A stretch of 64,000 nucleotides of DNA from Leifsonia sp052114085 (GTDB taxonomy: Bacteria > Actinomycetota > Actinomycetes > Actinomycetales > Microbacteriaceae), in NCBI RefSeq assembly GCF_052114085.1, contig NZ_JBFREB010000001.1, positions 1,488,001 through 1,552,000 on the forward strand, written 5' to 3'. Positions 1-8,211 of this stretch are shown here, piece by piece. The translations under genes and the position numbers were made by a program. The notes under the pieces were generated by a model. That model saw only the letters and a program-made list of their open reading frames with translations. It was not told the origin of the DNA and made no database searches. The first letter of the stretch is position 1. Every line of letters starts with the position of its first letter.

Positions 1-2
1 GG

Positions 3-227
3 TTCGTCGCTCTCGCCGGTGTGGCCGGAGCGCTGGGACTCGTTGCTGTGCTCGCGGCAGCGGGCGTCCGCTCCGTGGCCGCCCTGGCCGCGTCCCTCCG
101 GGTCCGCCCGGTGTGGTCGCGTCCGGTCGAGCCCGTCGCCGGCTGGCTGGCCGAGGGGCCGTCCGACCCCGGCGCCGAGGGCCGCCCGCGCCCGAGGGCA
201 CCCGGCTCCTCCCTGTCGGTCGCGTAG
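3..227 (+). CDS. C-terminal end of a small membrane protein (partial)
   Basis: The reading frame is open from the left edge of the window and ends at the TAG at 225-227; the true start lies outside. The visible 74 residues begin with a hydrophobic Ala/Val/Gly-rich stretch of about 35 residues that could be one membrane helix, followed by a Pro/Arg/Gly-rich tail. The gene lies about 100 nt upstream of a YidC-like insertase in the same direction. Small membrane proteins of the DUF6412 type are found beside YidC paralogues in Microbacteriaceae, so that is my best guess. It is from context only and not from a recognised motif. Confidence 0.55.
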   Translation, partial: FVALAGVAGALGLVAVLAAAGVRSVAALAASLRVRPVWSRPVEPVAGWLAEGPSDPGAEGRPRPRAPGSSLSVA

Positions 228-329
228 TCAGCGCCGCCGTCCGCCGTCCACATCCCCGTGGCCGCGGGTAGCGCACTCCACGCGACCAGACGCGTCCTCA
301 CTCCGTCGACTCGCAGGGATCACACACTC

Positions 330-1103
330 ATGGACTTCTTCTCCTGGCCGCCCATCGCGGCTGTTCTCGACGGGGCCTACAGCCTCGTCACCGCCCTCTC
401 CGCCACGGTCGAGCCGGTCGCCGGCACGCTGGCGGGGCTCGTCGCCGTCGCTATGCTGACGGTGCTCGTCCGCCTCCTCCTCATCCCCGTCGGCGTCAGC
501 CAGGTGCGCGCGGAATACGCGCGGCGGCGGATCGCCCCGCAGCTGGCCGAACTGCAGCGGCGGCACAAGGGCGACCGCGAGGCGCTCGCCCGGAAGACGA
601 TGGAGCTGCATCAGGCCGAGCAGGTCTCACCCTTCGCCGGGATGCTGCCGCTGCTCGCGCAGATCCCGGTCGTCACGCTGGTCTACGCGCTCTTCACCCA
701 TCAGACCATCGCCGGGCATGCGAACGGGCTGCTGGCCGAGCACGCGTTCGGGGCGCCTCTCGGAACGAGCTTCGTCGGACTGACCGGAGCCGGCGCCGGT
801 GTCTGGCCGGCGATGCTGGTGTACCTCGGCGTGCTCGCCCTCATCGCGATCGTCACCACCGTCTCGCGCCGGGTGCTGACACTCCCGCAGCCCGAGGGGT
901 CGACGGCGCCGGCGGGGATGCTACGCGCCCTGTCGTTCCTGCCGTACGTGACAGTGGTGTTCGCCGCGTTCGTCCCGCTCGCGGCCGCGGTGTACATCCT
1001 CACGTCGACGGCGTGGACGGTAGCCGAACGGTGGACCCTGCGCCGCCTCCTCGACCCCGCCCGCCGCGCCGGCGGGAGCACGCGGCCGACGACATCCCAC
1101 TGA
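330..1103 (+). CDS. YidC/Oxa1 family membrane protein insertase (probable second paralogue)
   Basis: This 257-residue protein has the YidC/Oxa1 core: a first helix carrying the buried arginine (R48, in a TVLVRLLLIP context), a charged cytoplasmic hairpin around residues 60-95, then four further hydrophobic helices and a basic tail. YidC inserts and folds inner-membrane proteins alone or with SecYEG. The frame is open upstream to 258, but the ATG at 330 gives a normal short N-terminus. The main actinobacterial yidC normally sits next to rnpA and rpmH near the origin. None of those are here and the protein is short, so I infer a second copy. Family assignment is firm; the special role of this copy is unknown. 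Confidence 0.85.
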   Translation: MDFFSWPPIAAVLDGAYSLVTALSATVEPVAGTLAGLVAVAMLTVLVRLLLIPVGVSQVRAEYARRRIAPQLAELQRRHKGDREALARKTMELHQAEQVSPFAGMLPLLAQIPVVTLVYALFTHQTIAGHANGLLAEHAFGAPLGTSFVGLTGAGAGVWPAMLVYLGVLALIAIVTTVSRRVLTLPQPEGSTAPAGMLRALSFLPYVTVVFAAFVPLAAAVYILTSTAWTVAERWTLRRLLDPARRAGGSTRPTTSH

Positions 1104-1160
1104 CGGGATCGCACTGACGGGATCCAGCCGGCCCTCACCGCCGGATGGGAGGATGAAGCC

Positions 1161-1484
1161 ATGTTCAAGCGCAGTTCCCCCGATGACAGGCAGGCGGCCG
1201 AGAGTCGGCCGCAGGATGGCGGACCGGGTTTCGGCGTCGGCGTCCAGGTCTACGTGCGCGAGCACGACATCCCGTCGTCGGATGATTGGGTCGGGGAGCC
1301 GACCGGCGTGATCGTCGCGCCCGGCGACCGGAACCTGCGCAACATCTACGGTCCGAGCGACGGTCTGACCACCTGGACCGTGTCGTTCTTCGAGCCGCAG
1401 CACCGCCGCGACGGGCTTGGACCGTACGAGCGGGCGGTCATCCCCGCGTCCCTGCTCGTCGCCGAGGAGCCGTTCGCCGACTGA
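1161..1484 (+). CDS. conserved hypothetical protein, 107 aa
   Basis: The ATG at 1161 follows a GGGAGGA ribosome-binding site. The product is hydrophilic and has no signal peptide or membrane helix. It shows a Val/Gly-rich beta-like stretch followed by a WTVSFFEPQ segment and an acidic end, compatible with a small beta-barrel fold. I do not recognise a family. It lies 57 nt downstream of the insertase in the same direction, so the two may be co-transcribed. Codon usage matches the neighbours, which supports a real gene. Confidence 0.6.
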   Translation: MFKRSSPDDRQAAESRPQDGGPGFGVGVQVYVREHDIPSSDDWVGEPTGVIVAPGDRNLRNIYGPSDGLTTWTVSFFEPQHRRDGLGPYERAVIPASLLVAEEPFAD

Positions 1485-1525
1485 ACCGGTTCGGCATCCC
1501 TCTACCTCCGCGCAGGGTGCGAACC

Positions 1526-1531
1526 TACAAT
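1526..1531 (+). promoter_or_regulatory. -10 element TACAAT of a probable leaderless gene
   Basis: TACAAT ends 6 nt before the ATG at 1538, so transcription would start at or next to the A of the start codon. It decides the start of the downstream gene, which has no ribosome-binding site. Confidence 0.6.
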
Positions 1532-1537
1532 GTCGGC

Positions 1538-2236
1538 ATGTTCGTCGAGGGGACCCTTCGATGGCAGGTCACGGAAGACTGCCCGTGGGACCTGCTGATG
1601 GCCCTCGCCCTGCGTGACCTCGCCGGGCTCGGCGACCGGGTGCGCCCGGGGCTCCCAGCCCTGGAGCCGGCCGTGGCGCCGGCCTGGCACTCCCGCCATC
1701 CTGAGCCCGCGGATGGCCGCACCCGCATGCGGCCCGCGCCGCTCGCCGGGCCCGCAGGCGGGCGGGGACGGCGCGCCGAAGCGGGGAGCGGGCGGACCGG
1801 ATCGGACGACGCGTTGGCGGATCAGTGGCAGGCCTGGTTCGAGGTGGCCTCGGACCGGCATCGCCGGCTCACCGCGCCGCTGCTCCATCCGCCGCACTTC
1901 GAGGCTTTCGACCGCGCAATCGACCTGCAGGATGCGATCATCGCCCACTACGACGCGGCCGCCGGCTGGACCGCCGCCCGTCATGCCGAGTACGTCGCCG
2001 CGAGCACGGCATCCCACGCCCGGCGCGCCGCCGACATCGTGAAGGTGGTCCACGACCGGGAGCACGAGCTCCGTCGTCAGGCAGGGTACTTCCGCCTCGA
2101 CATCGACGTGCTGCCGCTCGCGGAGAAGGGCGCGTGGATCGTCGGCCCGCACACCGTGGTGATCAGCGCGACCCTGCGTGACGACTCCGTCGCGTTCCGC
2201 GACTGGCTTCGGCCCCTCGTCTCCGCCCTCGTCTGA
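1538..2236 (+). CDS. hypothetical protein, 232 aa
   Basis: I do not recognise this protein. The start at 1538 is chosen because a –10 hexamer (TACAAT) lies 6 nt upstream and no Shine-Dalgarno sequence is present. Residues 1-45 and 95-232 look like ordinary globular sequence, while about 50-95 is a Pro/Gly/Arg-rich, probably disordered linker. The C-terminal half is rich in His/Asp/Ala, probably alpha-helical to about residue 190, and ends in a beta-rich stretch. There is no signal peptide. It is convergent with the aldo/keto reductase gene. Confidence 0.6.
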   Translation: MFVEGTLRWQVTEDCPWDLLMALALRDLAGLGDRVRPGLPALEPAVAPAWHSRHPEPADGRTRMRPAPLAGPAGGRGRRAEAGSGRTGSDDALADQWQAWFEVASDRHRRLTAPLLHPPHFEAFDRAIDLQDAIIAHYDAAAGWTAARHAEYVAASTASHARRAADIVKVVHDREHELRRQAGYFRLDIDVLPLAEKGAWIVGPHTVVISATLRDDSVAFRDWLRPLVSALV

Positions 2237-2241
2237 GCGCA

Positions 2242-2309
2242 GGCGGCGCGATGGTGCCGCCAGGCCACGGTGGAACTCCGCCGAGTGGCGACGAGATGTC
2301 ACCACTCGG
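2242..2309. terminator. two hairpins between convergent genes
   Basis: GGCGGC at 2242-2247 pairs with GCCGCC at 2256-2261 around an 8-nt loop. Further on, CCGAGTGGCGAC at 2281-2292 pairs with GTCACCACTCGG at 2298-2309 (12-bp arms, one mismatch, 5-nt loop). Neither is followed by a clear T-run. Their place between two convergent genes suggests a bidirectional terminator. Confidence 0.5.
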
Positions 2310-2359
2310 CCGGAATTTCGACCACGACTCACGGTTCGGCGGCCGTGTGTGCGTTGGGG

Positions 2360-3364
2360 TCAGGCGGGGCGCTTCGCGGGGGAGACGGTCAGAGACGGGT
2401 CAGTCTGGGCGATGTCGCCGACGGCCTCGTCGATCCGTGCCAGCACGTCGCCGGACAGCCTGATGCCGGCGGCCGCCGCGTTCGACCGCACCTGCTCGGG
2501 ACGCGACGCCCCGACGATCGCGCCGGCGACGTTGGGGTTCTGCAGCACCCAGGCCACCGCCAGCTGCGCCATGGTGATGCCCAGCTCGTCGGCGATCGGC
2601 TGGAGGTCCTGCACCGCCGTCAGCACGTCCTCCCGCATGAACCTCCGGATCGCATCCGCCCCGCCTTTCTCGTCGGCCGCGCGGCTGCCCTCCGGCGCCT
2701 GCTGACCCGGCTTGTATTTGCCGGTCAGCACGCCCTGCGCGACAGGAGACCAGACGATCTGCGAGATCCCGAGCTCGGCCGAGGTCGGCACGACCTGCTT
2801 CTCGATGACGCGCCACAGCATCGAGTACTGCGGCTGGTTCGAGATGAGCTGGACGCCGAGGTCCTTCGCGAGCGCGTGTCCGGCGCGCAGCTGGTCGGCG
2901 CTCCACTCGCTGACGCCGATGTAGAGCGCCTTGCCCTGCCGGACGACGTCCGCGAACGCCTGCATCGTCTCCTCCAGCGGGGTCTCGGAGTCGTAGCGGT
3001 GCGCCTGGTACAGGTCGACGTAGTCGGTCCCTAGGCGCTGGAGCGACCCGTCGATGGATTCGAGGATGTGCTTCCGCGACAACCCGACATCGTTGTGGCC
3101 CTTGGGCCCGGTGGGCCAGTACACCTTGGTGAAGATGTCGAGGGAGGCGCGGCGCTCGTTCCTGAGCGCGTCGCCCAGCACCTGCTCAGCGACGGTATTG
3201 GCGTACGCGTCGGCCGTGTCGAAGGTGGTGATGCCGGCTTCGAGGGCCGCGTGCACCGACTCCGTGGCGGTGTCGTTCTCCACCTGCGAGCCGTGGGTCA
3301 GCCAGTTGCCGTAGATGATCTCGGAGATCTTGAGTCCGCTGTTGCCGAGGTACCTGAATTCCAT
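2360..3364 (-). CDS. aldo/keto reductase (Kv-beta-like)
   Basis: This 334-residue protein is a complete aldo/keto reductase of the group related to potassium-channel beta subunits. These NAD(P)H-dependent TIM-barrel enzymes reduce aldehydes and ketones. The catalytic tetrad is visible as D49, Y54 (TFDTADAY), K80 (FTKVYW) and H122 (YQAHRYD), and the cofactor-binding end carries GASRPEQV. The ATG at 3364 is preferred over the longer frame because TACGTT lies 7 nt upstream, again a leaderless arrangement. It is divergent from dinB. The substrate cannot be told from sequence. Confidence 0.9.
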   Translation of the reverse strand: MEFRYLGNSGLKISEIIYGNWLTHGSQVENDTATESVHAALEAGITTFDTADAYANTVAEQVLGDALRNERRASLDIFTKVYWPTGPKGHNDVGLSRKHILESIDGSLQRLGTDYVDLYQAHRYDSETPLEETMQAFADVVRQGKALYIGVSEWSADQLRAGHALAKDLGVQLISNQPQYSMLWRVIEKQVVPTSAELGISQIVWSPVAQGVLTGKYKPGQQAPEGSRAADEKGGADAIRRFMREDVLTAVQDLQPIADELGITMAQLAVAWVLQNPNVAGAIVGASRPEQVRSNAAAAGIRLSGDVLARIDEAVGDIAQTDPSLTVSPAKRPA

Positions 3365-3371
3365 GGCCCCC

Positions 3372-3377
3372 AACGTA
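3372..3377 (-). promoter_or_regulatory. -10 element TACGTT of the aldo/keto reductase gene
   Basis: Read on the minus strand, TACGTT ends 7 nt before the ATG at 3364. It supports the shorter start and a leaderless mRNA. Confidence 0.5.
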
Positions 3378-3462
3378 TCCCGATCCCGTGCCGTCGTCGC
3401 CGTCGAGCGCACTTCGGCGGTGACGAGTCCCGAGTGTCGGCCCGGAGTGAGAGAGTGAGGGG

Positions 3463-4737
3463 GTGGGACGAGCAGACGGCAGCCAGCGCCAGGTGAGCGC
3501 GGCCGACGTCGACGACTCCGAGGCGTCCATCCTGCACGTCGACATGGATGCGTTCTTCGCGTCGGTGGAGCTGCTCGAGCGGCCCGATGCGCGCGGCAAG
3601 CCGGCGATCGTCGGGCATGCGGGCGGCCGCGGGGTCGTCACGAGCGCGACGTACGAGGCCCGGCGATACGGCGTCCGGAGTGCCATGCCGATGTCGCAGG
3701 CGCTCCGGCTGTGCCCGTCCGCGATCATCCTGCCCCCGCACTACGAGCGGTACACCGAGTACTCCGCGAAGGTGATGGACATCTTCCACCAGGTCACGCC
3801 ACTGGTCGAGCCGCTCAGCATCGACGAGGCGTTCCTGGATGTGTCGGGCGCCCGCCGCCTGCTGGGTTCCCCGCGCCGCATCGCCGAGCTGATCCGCTCG
3901 CGGGTGCTCGAGGAGACCGGGCTGACGTGTTCCGTCGGGGTCGCCGCGACCAAGTTCATGGCGAAGCTGGCCTCCGGCCGTGCGAAGCCGGACGGGCTGC
4001 TGGTCATCCCGCGCGCAGACACGCTCGACTTCCTGCGGCCGCTGCCCGTCGGTGCACTCTGGGGCGTCGGCGCCAGCACGCAGGCGTCGCTCGAGCGGAT
4101 GGGCCTGCTGACGGTCGCCGACCTCGCGGACGCGCCGCTGCACGTGCTGCAGAAGGCGGTGGGGGATGCCGGCGGCCGCCGGTTGCACGACCTCGCCAAC
4201 GGGCGGGACGCCCGCAGCATCGTCACCGAGTCGCGCGAGAAGAGCATCGGCCACGAGAACACCTTCGGCACCGACGTGGGCGATCTCGACACGCTCCGCC
4301 GCGAGTTCCTCCGCCTCTCGGGGCGCGTCGGCGAGCGGCTGCGCAAGCACGACATGGTGGCGCGCACCGTGGCGATCAAGGTCCGGTTCTCCGACTTCCG
4401 CACGATCACGCGGTCGCGCACGCTCGCCGAGCCGACGAACGTGGGCCGGCGACTGTTCGAGGAGGCGTGGGATGTGTTTGACGCGCTCGGCCTGGATGTG
4501 CGGCAGACGCCCCTCCGCCTGATCGGGGTGCGAGCCGAGCAGCTCCTCGATGCCGGCGGCGACACGCTCGCGCTGTGGGACCCGGACGAGGAGTGGCGGG
4601 AGACCGAGCGGACCCTCGACGCGGTCAGCGCCCGCTTCGGTCGCGGCATGATCGGGCCCGCCTCCCTGGTCCGGCGCTCGCGCGACGCCGATGAGGAAGA
4701 GCGCGACGGCCGCAACCCGAAGTACGTCAGCGACTGA
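3463..4737 (+). CDS. dinB: DNA polymerase IV (Y family)
   Basis: The protein performs error-prone translesion synthesis on damaged templates. The metal-binding motif VDMDAFFASVE (D27, D29) and the SIDEAFLD motif (D121, E122) of Y-family polymerases are intact, followed by the thumb, helix-hairpin-helix and little-finger regions. The length of 424 residues is full size. The GTG at 3463 follows a GTGAGG-like ribosome-binding site, and an internal start nearer VDMDAFF is possible because the first 20 residues are unlike the family. I see no LexA/SOS box with the Cheo-box pattern upstream. Confidence 0.93.
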   Translation: MGRADGSQRQVSAADVDDSEASILHVDMDAFFASVELLERPDARGKPAIVGHAGGRGVVTSATYEARRYGVRSAMPMSQALRLCPSAIILPPHYERYTEYSAKVMDIFHQVTPLVEPLSIDEAFLDVSGARRLLGSPRRIAELIRSRVLEETGLTCSVGVAATKFMAKLASGRAKPDGLLVIPRADTLDFLRPLPVGALWGVGASTQASLERMGLLTVADLADAPLHVLQKAVGDAGGRRLHDLANGRDARSIVTESREKSIGHENTFGTDVGDLDTLRREFLRLSGRVGERLRKHDMVARTVAIKVRFSDFRTITRSRTLAEPTNVGRRLFEEAWDVFDALGLDVRQTPLRLIGVRAEQLLDAGGDTLALWDPDEEWRETERTLDAVSARFGRGMIGPASLVRRSRDADEEERDGRNPKYVSD

Positions 4738-4782
4738 GCCCGTCGCGTTCGAACTGCCCTGTTCAGGCGGCAGAGGGCGCGC

Positions 4783-4788
4783 TACCGT
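4783..4788 (+). promoter_or_regulatory. -10 element TACCGT of the GerW-like gene
   Basis: TACCGT ends 6 nt before the ATG at 4795. No ribosome-binding site is present, so a leaderless transcript is likely. Confidence 0.5.
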
Positions 4789-4794
4789 GGGGTC

Positions 4795-5121
4795 ATGACG
4801 AACTTCTCGCTGAAACTCGCGGAGACCGTGACCGGCTCCGGCATCAAGTCGGTCTACGGCGAGCCGGTCGTCGTCGACGGCACCACGATCGTCCCGGTCG
4901 CCGCTGTGCAGTTCGGCTTCGGCGCGGGCGGTGCAGGGGATGAGGACGCCGCAGGCGGCGCGGGCGGCGGCGGGGTCGCCATCCCGTTCGGCGCGTACAT
5001 CTCCGACGAGCTCGGGGTCCGCTTCCGGCCGAACCTGATCACGTTGCTCGCCGTCGGCATCCCCTTCGTGTGGGTGGCCGGCCATGCGTGGGCCCGTGTG
5101 ATCCGCGCGCTCAAGAAGTAG
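4795..5121 (+). CDS. GerW/YtfJ family protein
   Basis: The 108-residue product matches the YtfJ (GerW) family. It has an amphipathic first 15 residues, a conserved TIVPVAAVQFGFGAG strand-and-glycine stretch, an insert rich in Gly and acidic residues, and a C-terminal hydrophobic segment (about residues 78-98) that could anchor it to the membrane. In Bacillus the family member is a spore germination protein, but homologues occur in many non-sporulating actinobacteria where the role is unknown. The neighbouring genes give no functional clue. Confidence 0.75.
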   Translation: MTNFSLKLAETVTGSGIKSVYGEPVVVDGTTIVPVAAVQFGFGAGGAGDEDAAGGAGGGGVAIPFGAYISDELGVRFRPNLITLLAVGIPFVWVAGHAWARVIRALKK

Positions 5122-5140
5122 CGTCGTGCCTCCCGCGGTC

Positions 5141-5146
5141 TAGACT
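5141..5146 (+). promoter_or_regulatory. -10 element TAGACT of the thiamine transport operon
   Basis: TAGACT lies just before the riboswitch, so transcription would begin near 5153, at the 5' base of the aptamer. Confidence 0.55.
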
Positions 5147-5152
5147 GGAGGA

Positions 5153-5245
5153 GAACACGGGAGTCCGGTGAGCCGGGCTGAGAGGAGACTTCTCCAAGTC
5201 TCGACCGTCGAACCTGATCTGGGTCATGCCAGCGCAGGGAGGACA
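5153..5245 (+). promoter_or_regulatory. TPP riboswitch (THI element)
   Basis: The conserved parts of the thiamine pyrophosphate aptamer are present in order: the ACACGGGAGTC 5' strand of P1/P2, the GGGCTGAGAGGAGA segment (5165-5188 region) containing CTGAGA, the GAACCTGATCTGGGT box (5216-5224 region), and ATGCCAGCGCAGGGAG closing P4/P1. It precedes the ykoE-type transport gene. A GAAGGGGCA ribosome-binding site for the GTG at 5295 lies about 40 nt downstream, so control is probably at translation initiation. High TPP should switch the operon off. Confidence 0.95.
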
Positions 5246-5294
5246 TTTCTCAACATCCCGTGCCCTGTTCCATTCGACAGAAGGGGCACGAACA

Positions 5295-5918
5295 GTGCAC
5301 GCAATCATCTCCTCCGTGGGCGCACGCCCGCGTACTCTCCGCTGGCGGGTCGTCGACATCGTCGTCGCCAGTGTCGTCGCCGTCGCATCCGGTGTCGTCT
5401 TCTGGGTGTGGGGTGTCGTCCAGAACCCCATCTCGGGTCCGGTCGGTGCCGTACTGCCCGGGTTCCAGGGCATCCTGAACGGCCCGTGGCTGTTCGCCGG
5501 GGTGCTCGTGGCGCTCATCGTCCGCAAGCGCGGGGCAGCGCTGTTCGGCGAGCTGGTCGCGGCGATCGTGTCCGCCCTGATCGGGACGCAGTGGGGCTTC
5601 GCCACGCTGCTCTCCGGGGCGGTGCAGGGCCTCGGCGCCGAGATCGTCTTCGCGCTCTTCCTGTACGCCAACTGGCGCCTCGTCCCGGCACTGCTGGCCG
5701 GCGCGGGCGCGGGGCTCGCCGAGTCGATCCTTGACCTCCTCTACTGGTACCCCGGCTCGAAGGCCGGGTTCGCGATCACCTACACGATCACGACCACCGT
5801 CTCCGGAATGATCGTCGCCGGCCTCGGCTCCTGGCTGCTGGTGCGCGCCCTCGCGCGGACCGGCGCGCTGAGCCGCTTCGCGGCGGGCCGCGAGGCGCAG
5901 AAGGCCGTCCGGGTCTGA
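5295..5918 (+). CDS. ykoE: ECF transporter S component, YkoE family (thiamine/HMP)
   Basis: This is the substrate-binding integral membrane subunit of an energy-coupling-factor importer for thiamine or hydroxymethylpyrimidine. The 207-residue protein has about five to six hydrophobic helices with the NPISGPVGAVLPGFQGILNG type motif of YkoE near residues 40-60. The GTG at 5295 follows a GAAGGGG ribosome-binding site. A more distal in-frame ATG at 5226 lies inside the riboswitch aptamer and is rejected. It is the first gene of a riboswitch-controlled operon with an energizing ATPase and a T component directly downstream. Confidence 0.92.
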   Translation: MHAIISSVGARPRTLRWRVVDIVVASVVAVASGVVFWVWGVVQNPISGPVGAVLPGFQGILNGPWLFAGVLVALIVRKRGAALFGELVAAIVSALIGTQWGFATLLSGAVQGLGAEIVFALFLYANWRLVPALLAGAGAGLAESILDLLYWYPGSKAGFAITYTITTTVSGMIVAGLGSWLLVRALARTGALSRFAAGREAQKAVRV

Positions 5919-5923
5919 CGACC

Positions 5924-7435
5924 GTGACCAAGCGACTGCCGGTCCCGGCCGCCGTTCGGGTCGACGGCTGGGGCTGGCGTTACGCCGGACGCAGCGACTG
6001 GGCCGCTCGGGACGTGAGTCTGCGGATCGAGCCCGGCGAGCGGGTCCTGCTGCTCGGAGCCTCAGGCGCCGGCAAGAGCACCCTGCTGGCCGGTCTCGCC
6101 GGTGTGCTGGGCGGAGACGACGACGGCGAGTTCGAGGGCTCGCTGACCGTTGCGGGGCGGCCGCCTGCGGAGGCGCGCGGCTCCGCGGGTCTGCTGCTGC
6201 AGGATCCGGAAGCGCAGGTCATCCTCGCCCGGGTGGGCGACGATGTCGCCTTCGCCTGCGAGAACCTCGGCGTTCCGCGAGAGGAGATCTGGCGCCGCGT
6301 CCGGCAGGCCCTTACAGAGGTCGGCCTCGCTGTGCCGCTGGACCGGTCGACGGCCGAGCTGTCCGGCGGGCAGAAGCAGCGCCTGGCACTGGCCGGTCTG
6401 CTGGCCATGCGCCCGGGGCTGCTGCTGCTGGACGAGCCGACGGCCAACCTCGACCCCGAGGGCGTCCTGGAAGTGCGGGATGCGGTGCGCGCGGCCCTCG
6501 ACGCGACCGGAGCGACCCTGGTCGTGGTCGAGCACCGCGTGGCCGTCTGGCGCGACCTCGTGACGCGGGTCGTCGTCCTGGACGCCGACGGGGGAGTGCT
6601 CGCCGACGGCCCTCCGGAGGTGGTGCTGAACGACGCGGCCGGCGAGCTGCGGCACGCGGGCGTCTGGCTGCCCGACACGCCCGTCCCCGTGGCGCCGGTC
6701 GTCACCGAGGGCGCGCCGCTGCTCACCGCACGGTCGCTGGTCTTCGGGCGGGGTCCGGCGGTGACCCGCGGACGCCGGCGCGGCCGACGCCCGCGCCCGG
6801 TAGCGGCCGACGCCGTCGGGTTCCCGGTCGATGCCGACCTCCGCGAGGGCTCCGCCCTGGCGCTGATCGGCCGGAACGGCGCGGGCAAGTCGACCCTCGC
6901 ACTCACGCTCGGCGGACTCCTCCCCGCGGTGGACGGCTCCCTCGCCGCCGAACCGGCTCTGGCGAACGGACTGCCCTCCGATCCGGGCGGGTGGCGCTCG
7001 CGGGAGCTGCTCACCCGCATCGGCAGCGTGTTCCAGAATCCCGAGCACCAGTTCATCGCCTCCACGGTCCGCGACGAGCTGGCTGCGGGACCACGCGCGC
7101 TCGGCCTGTCCGGCACGGAGGTCGAAGCACGCGTGGACGACCTGCTCGTGCGCCTGGCGCTCGACGGCGTGGCTGCGGCAAACCCGTTCACCCTGTCCGG
7201 CGGCCAGAAGCGCCGGCTCTCGGTCGGCACGGCGCTGGCCACGCGTCCGCGACTGCTGGTGCTCGATGAACCGACGTTCGGGCAGGATGCGCGCACCTGG
7301 CAGGGGCTCGTCGGGCTCATCTCGGAACTGCGTCGCGACGGTCACGCCGTCGTCGCGGCCACCCATGACGCCGAATTCGTTTCCGCGGTGGGTGCATCCT
7401 CGCTCCGGCTGGACGCGGCGGAGGTGAGCGCATGA
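5924..7435 (+). CDS. ykoD: ECF transporter ATPase with two ABC domains (YkoD type)
   Basis: The 503-residue protein carries two fused ABC ATPase domains that power the importer. Walker A motifs are GASGAGKST (about 45-53) and GRNGAGKST (about 316-324). Each half also has an LSGGQK signature and an LLLLDEPT or LVLDEPT Walker B. A Gly/Arg-rich linker separates the halves. The GTG at 5924 follows the ykoE stop by 5 nt, and the end overlaps the next gene by ATGA, so the three subunits are translated as a coupled unit. Confidence 0.93.
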   Translation: MTKRLPVPAAVRVDGWGWRYAGRSDWAARDVSLRIEPGERVLLLGASGAGKSTLLAGLAGVLGGDDDGEFEGSLTVAGRPPAEARGSAGLLLQDPEAQVILARVGDDVAFACENLGVPREEIWRRVRQALTEVGLAVPLDRSTAELSGGQKQRLALAGLLAMRPGLLLLDEPTANLDPEGVLEVRDAVRAALDATGATLVVVEHRVAVWRDLVTRVVVLDADGGVLADGPPEVVLNDAAGELRHAGVWLPDTPVPVAPVVTEGAPLLTARSLVFGRGPAVTRGRRRGRRPRPVAADAVGFPVDADLREGSALALIGRNGAGKSTLALTLGGLLPAVDGSLAAEPALANGLPSDPGGWRSRELLTRIGSVFQNPEHQFIASTVRDELAAGPRALGLSGTEVEARVDDLLVRLALDGVAAANPFTLSGGQKRRLSVGTALATRPRLLVLDEPTFGQDARTWQGLVGLISELRRDGHAVVAATHDAEFVSAVGASSLRLDAAEVSA

Positions 7436-8211
7436 CCCTGGTGCAACCGCTGCGGACCGGCCCGCTGGCGACCCTGAACCCGGTCTCGAAGCTCGGCGCG
7501 GCGCTCATCGTCACGGTGGCGCTGCTGCTGTCGATCGACCCGGTGTCTGCGGGTGTCGCGCTCGGCCTGGAGTTGATCCTGCTGGCTTTCGCGGGCCTGC
7601 CGCTGCGCACCGTGGTGGCGCGCACGGCGCCGGTCTGGATCGCGGCGCCGCTCGCCGGTCTCACCACGCTGCTGTACGGCCAGAGCTCCGGCACGGTGTA
7701 CGTGCAGTGGTGGGCGGTGGAGATCAGCGATGGATCGATCTCCCTCGCGCTGGCGACGATGCTCCGTGTCCTCGCGATCGGTCTGCCCGCGGTTCTGCTG
7801 TTCATCACGATCGACCCGACCGACCTCGCCGACGGTCTCGCCCAGTTGCTGAGGCTCCCCGCGCGCTTCGTCATCGGCGGCCTGGCGGGCCTCCGCCTGG
7901 TGGGCCTCTTCGCCGAGGACTGGCGCGCGCTCACGCTGGCGCGCCGCGCGCGGGGTGTCGCGGAGTCGGGAGCGTTCCGCCGGTTCCTCGGCCAGTCGTT
8001 CGCGCTGTTCGTGCTGTCCCTGCGGCGCGGGACCAAGCTGGCGACGGCGATGGAGGCGCGCGGGTTCGGCACGGGAGGCAGGCGCACGTGGGCGCGTCCG
8101 TCCGTCTTCCGCGGCCGCGACTGGGTGGCGATGGCCGTCGCGGCGCTCGTCGCGGGCGTCGCGGTCGCGGCGGCCTTGGCGACGGGGAGCTGGAATGCGC
8201 CCCTCGGCTGA
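7432..8211 (+). CDS. ykoC: ECF transporter T component (YkoC type)
   Basis: This 259-residue membrane protein is the transmembrane coupling subunit of the ECF complex. It has about five hydrophobic helices and, near the cytoplasmic helices, the two Ala-Arg-Gly-like coupling motifs expected of T components (RRARGVAESG around residue 170 and MEARGFGTGG around 208). It overlaps the upstream ATPase gene by 4 nt. Together with the S subunit and ATPase it should import thiamine or its precursor. Confidence 0.92.
   Translation: MTLVQPLRTGPLATLNPVSKLGAALIVTVALLLSIDPVSAGVALGLELILLAFAGLPLRTVVARTAPVWIAAPLAGLTTLLYGQSSGTVYVQWWAVEISDGSISLALATMLRVLAIGLPAVLLFITIDPTDLADGLAQLLRLPARFVIGGLAGLRLVGLFAEDWRALTLARRARGVAESGAFRRFLGQSFALFVLSLRRGTKLATAMEARGFGTGGRRTWARPSVFRGRDWVAMAVAALVAGVAVAAALATGSWNAPLG

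Noticed and set aside
1098..1124. Two adjacent copies of CACTGACGGGATC
   Set aside because: Only two units, 14 bp apart, one of which includes the yidC-like stop codon. There is no symmetry and no promoter nearby, so it is most likely a small slippage duplication.
5226..5294. Upstream ATG at 5226 as start of ykoE
   Set aside because: It lies within the conserved TPP aptamer sequence. The GTG at 5295 has a good ribosome-binding site and gives the usual protein length.
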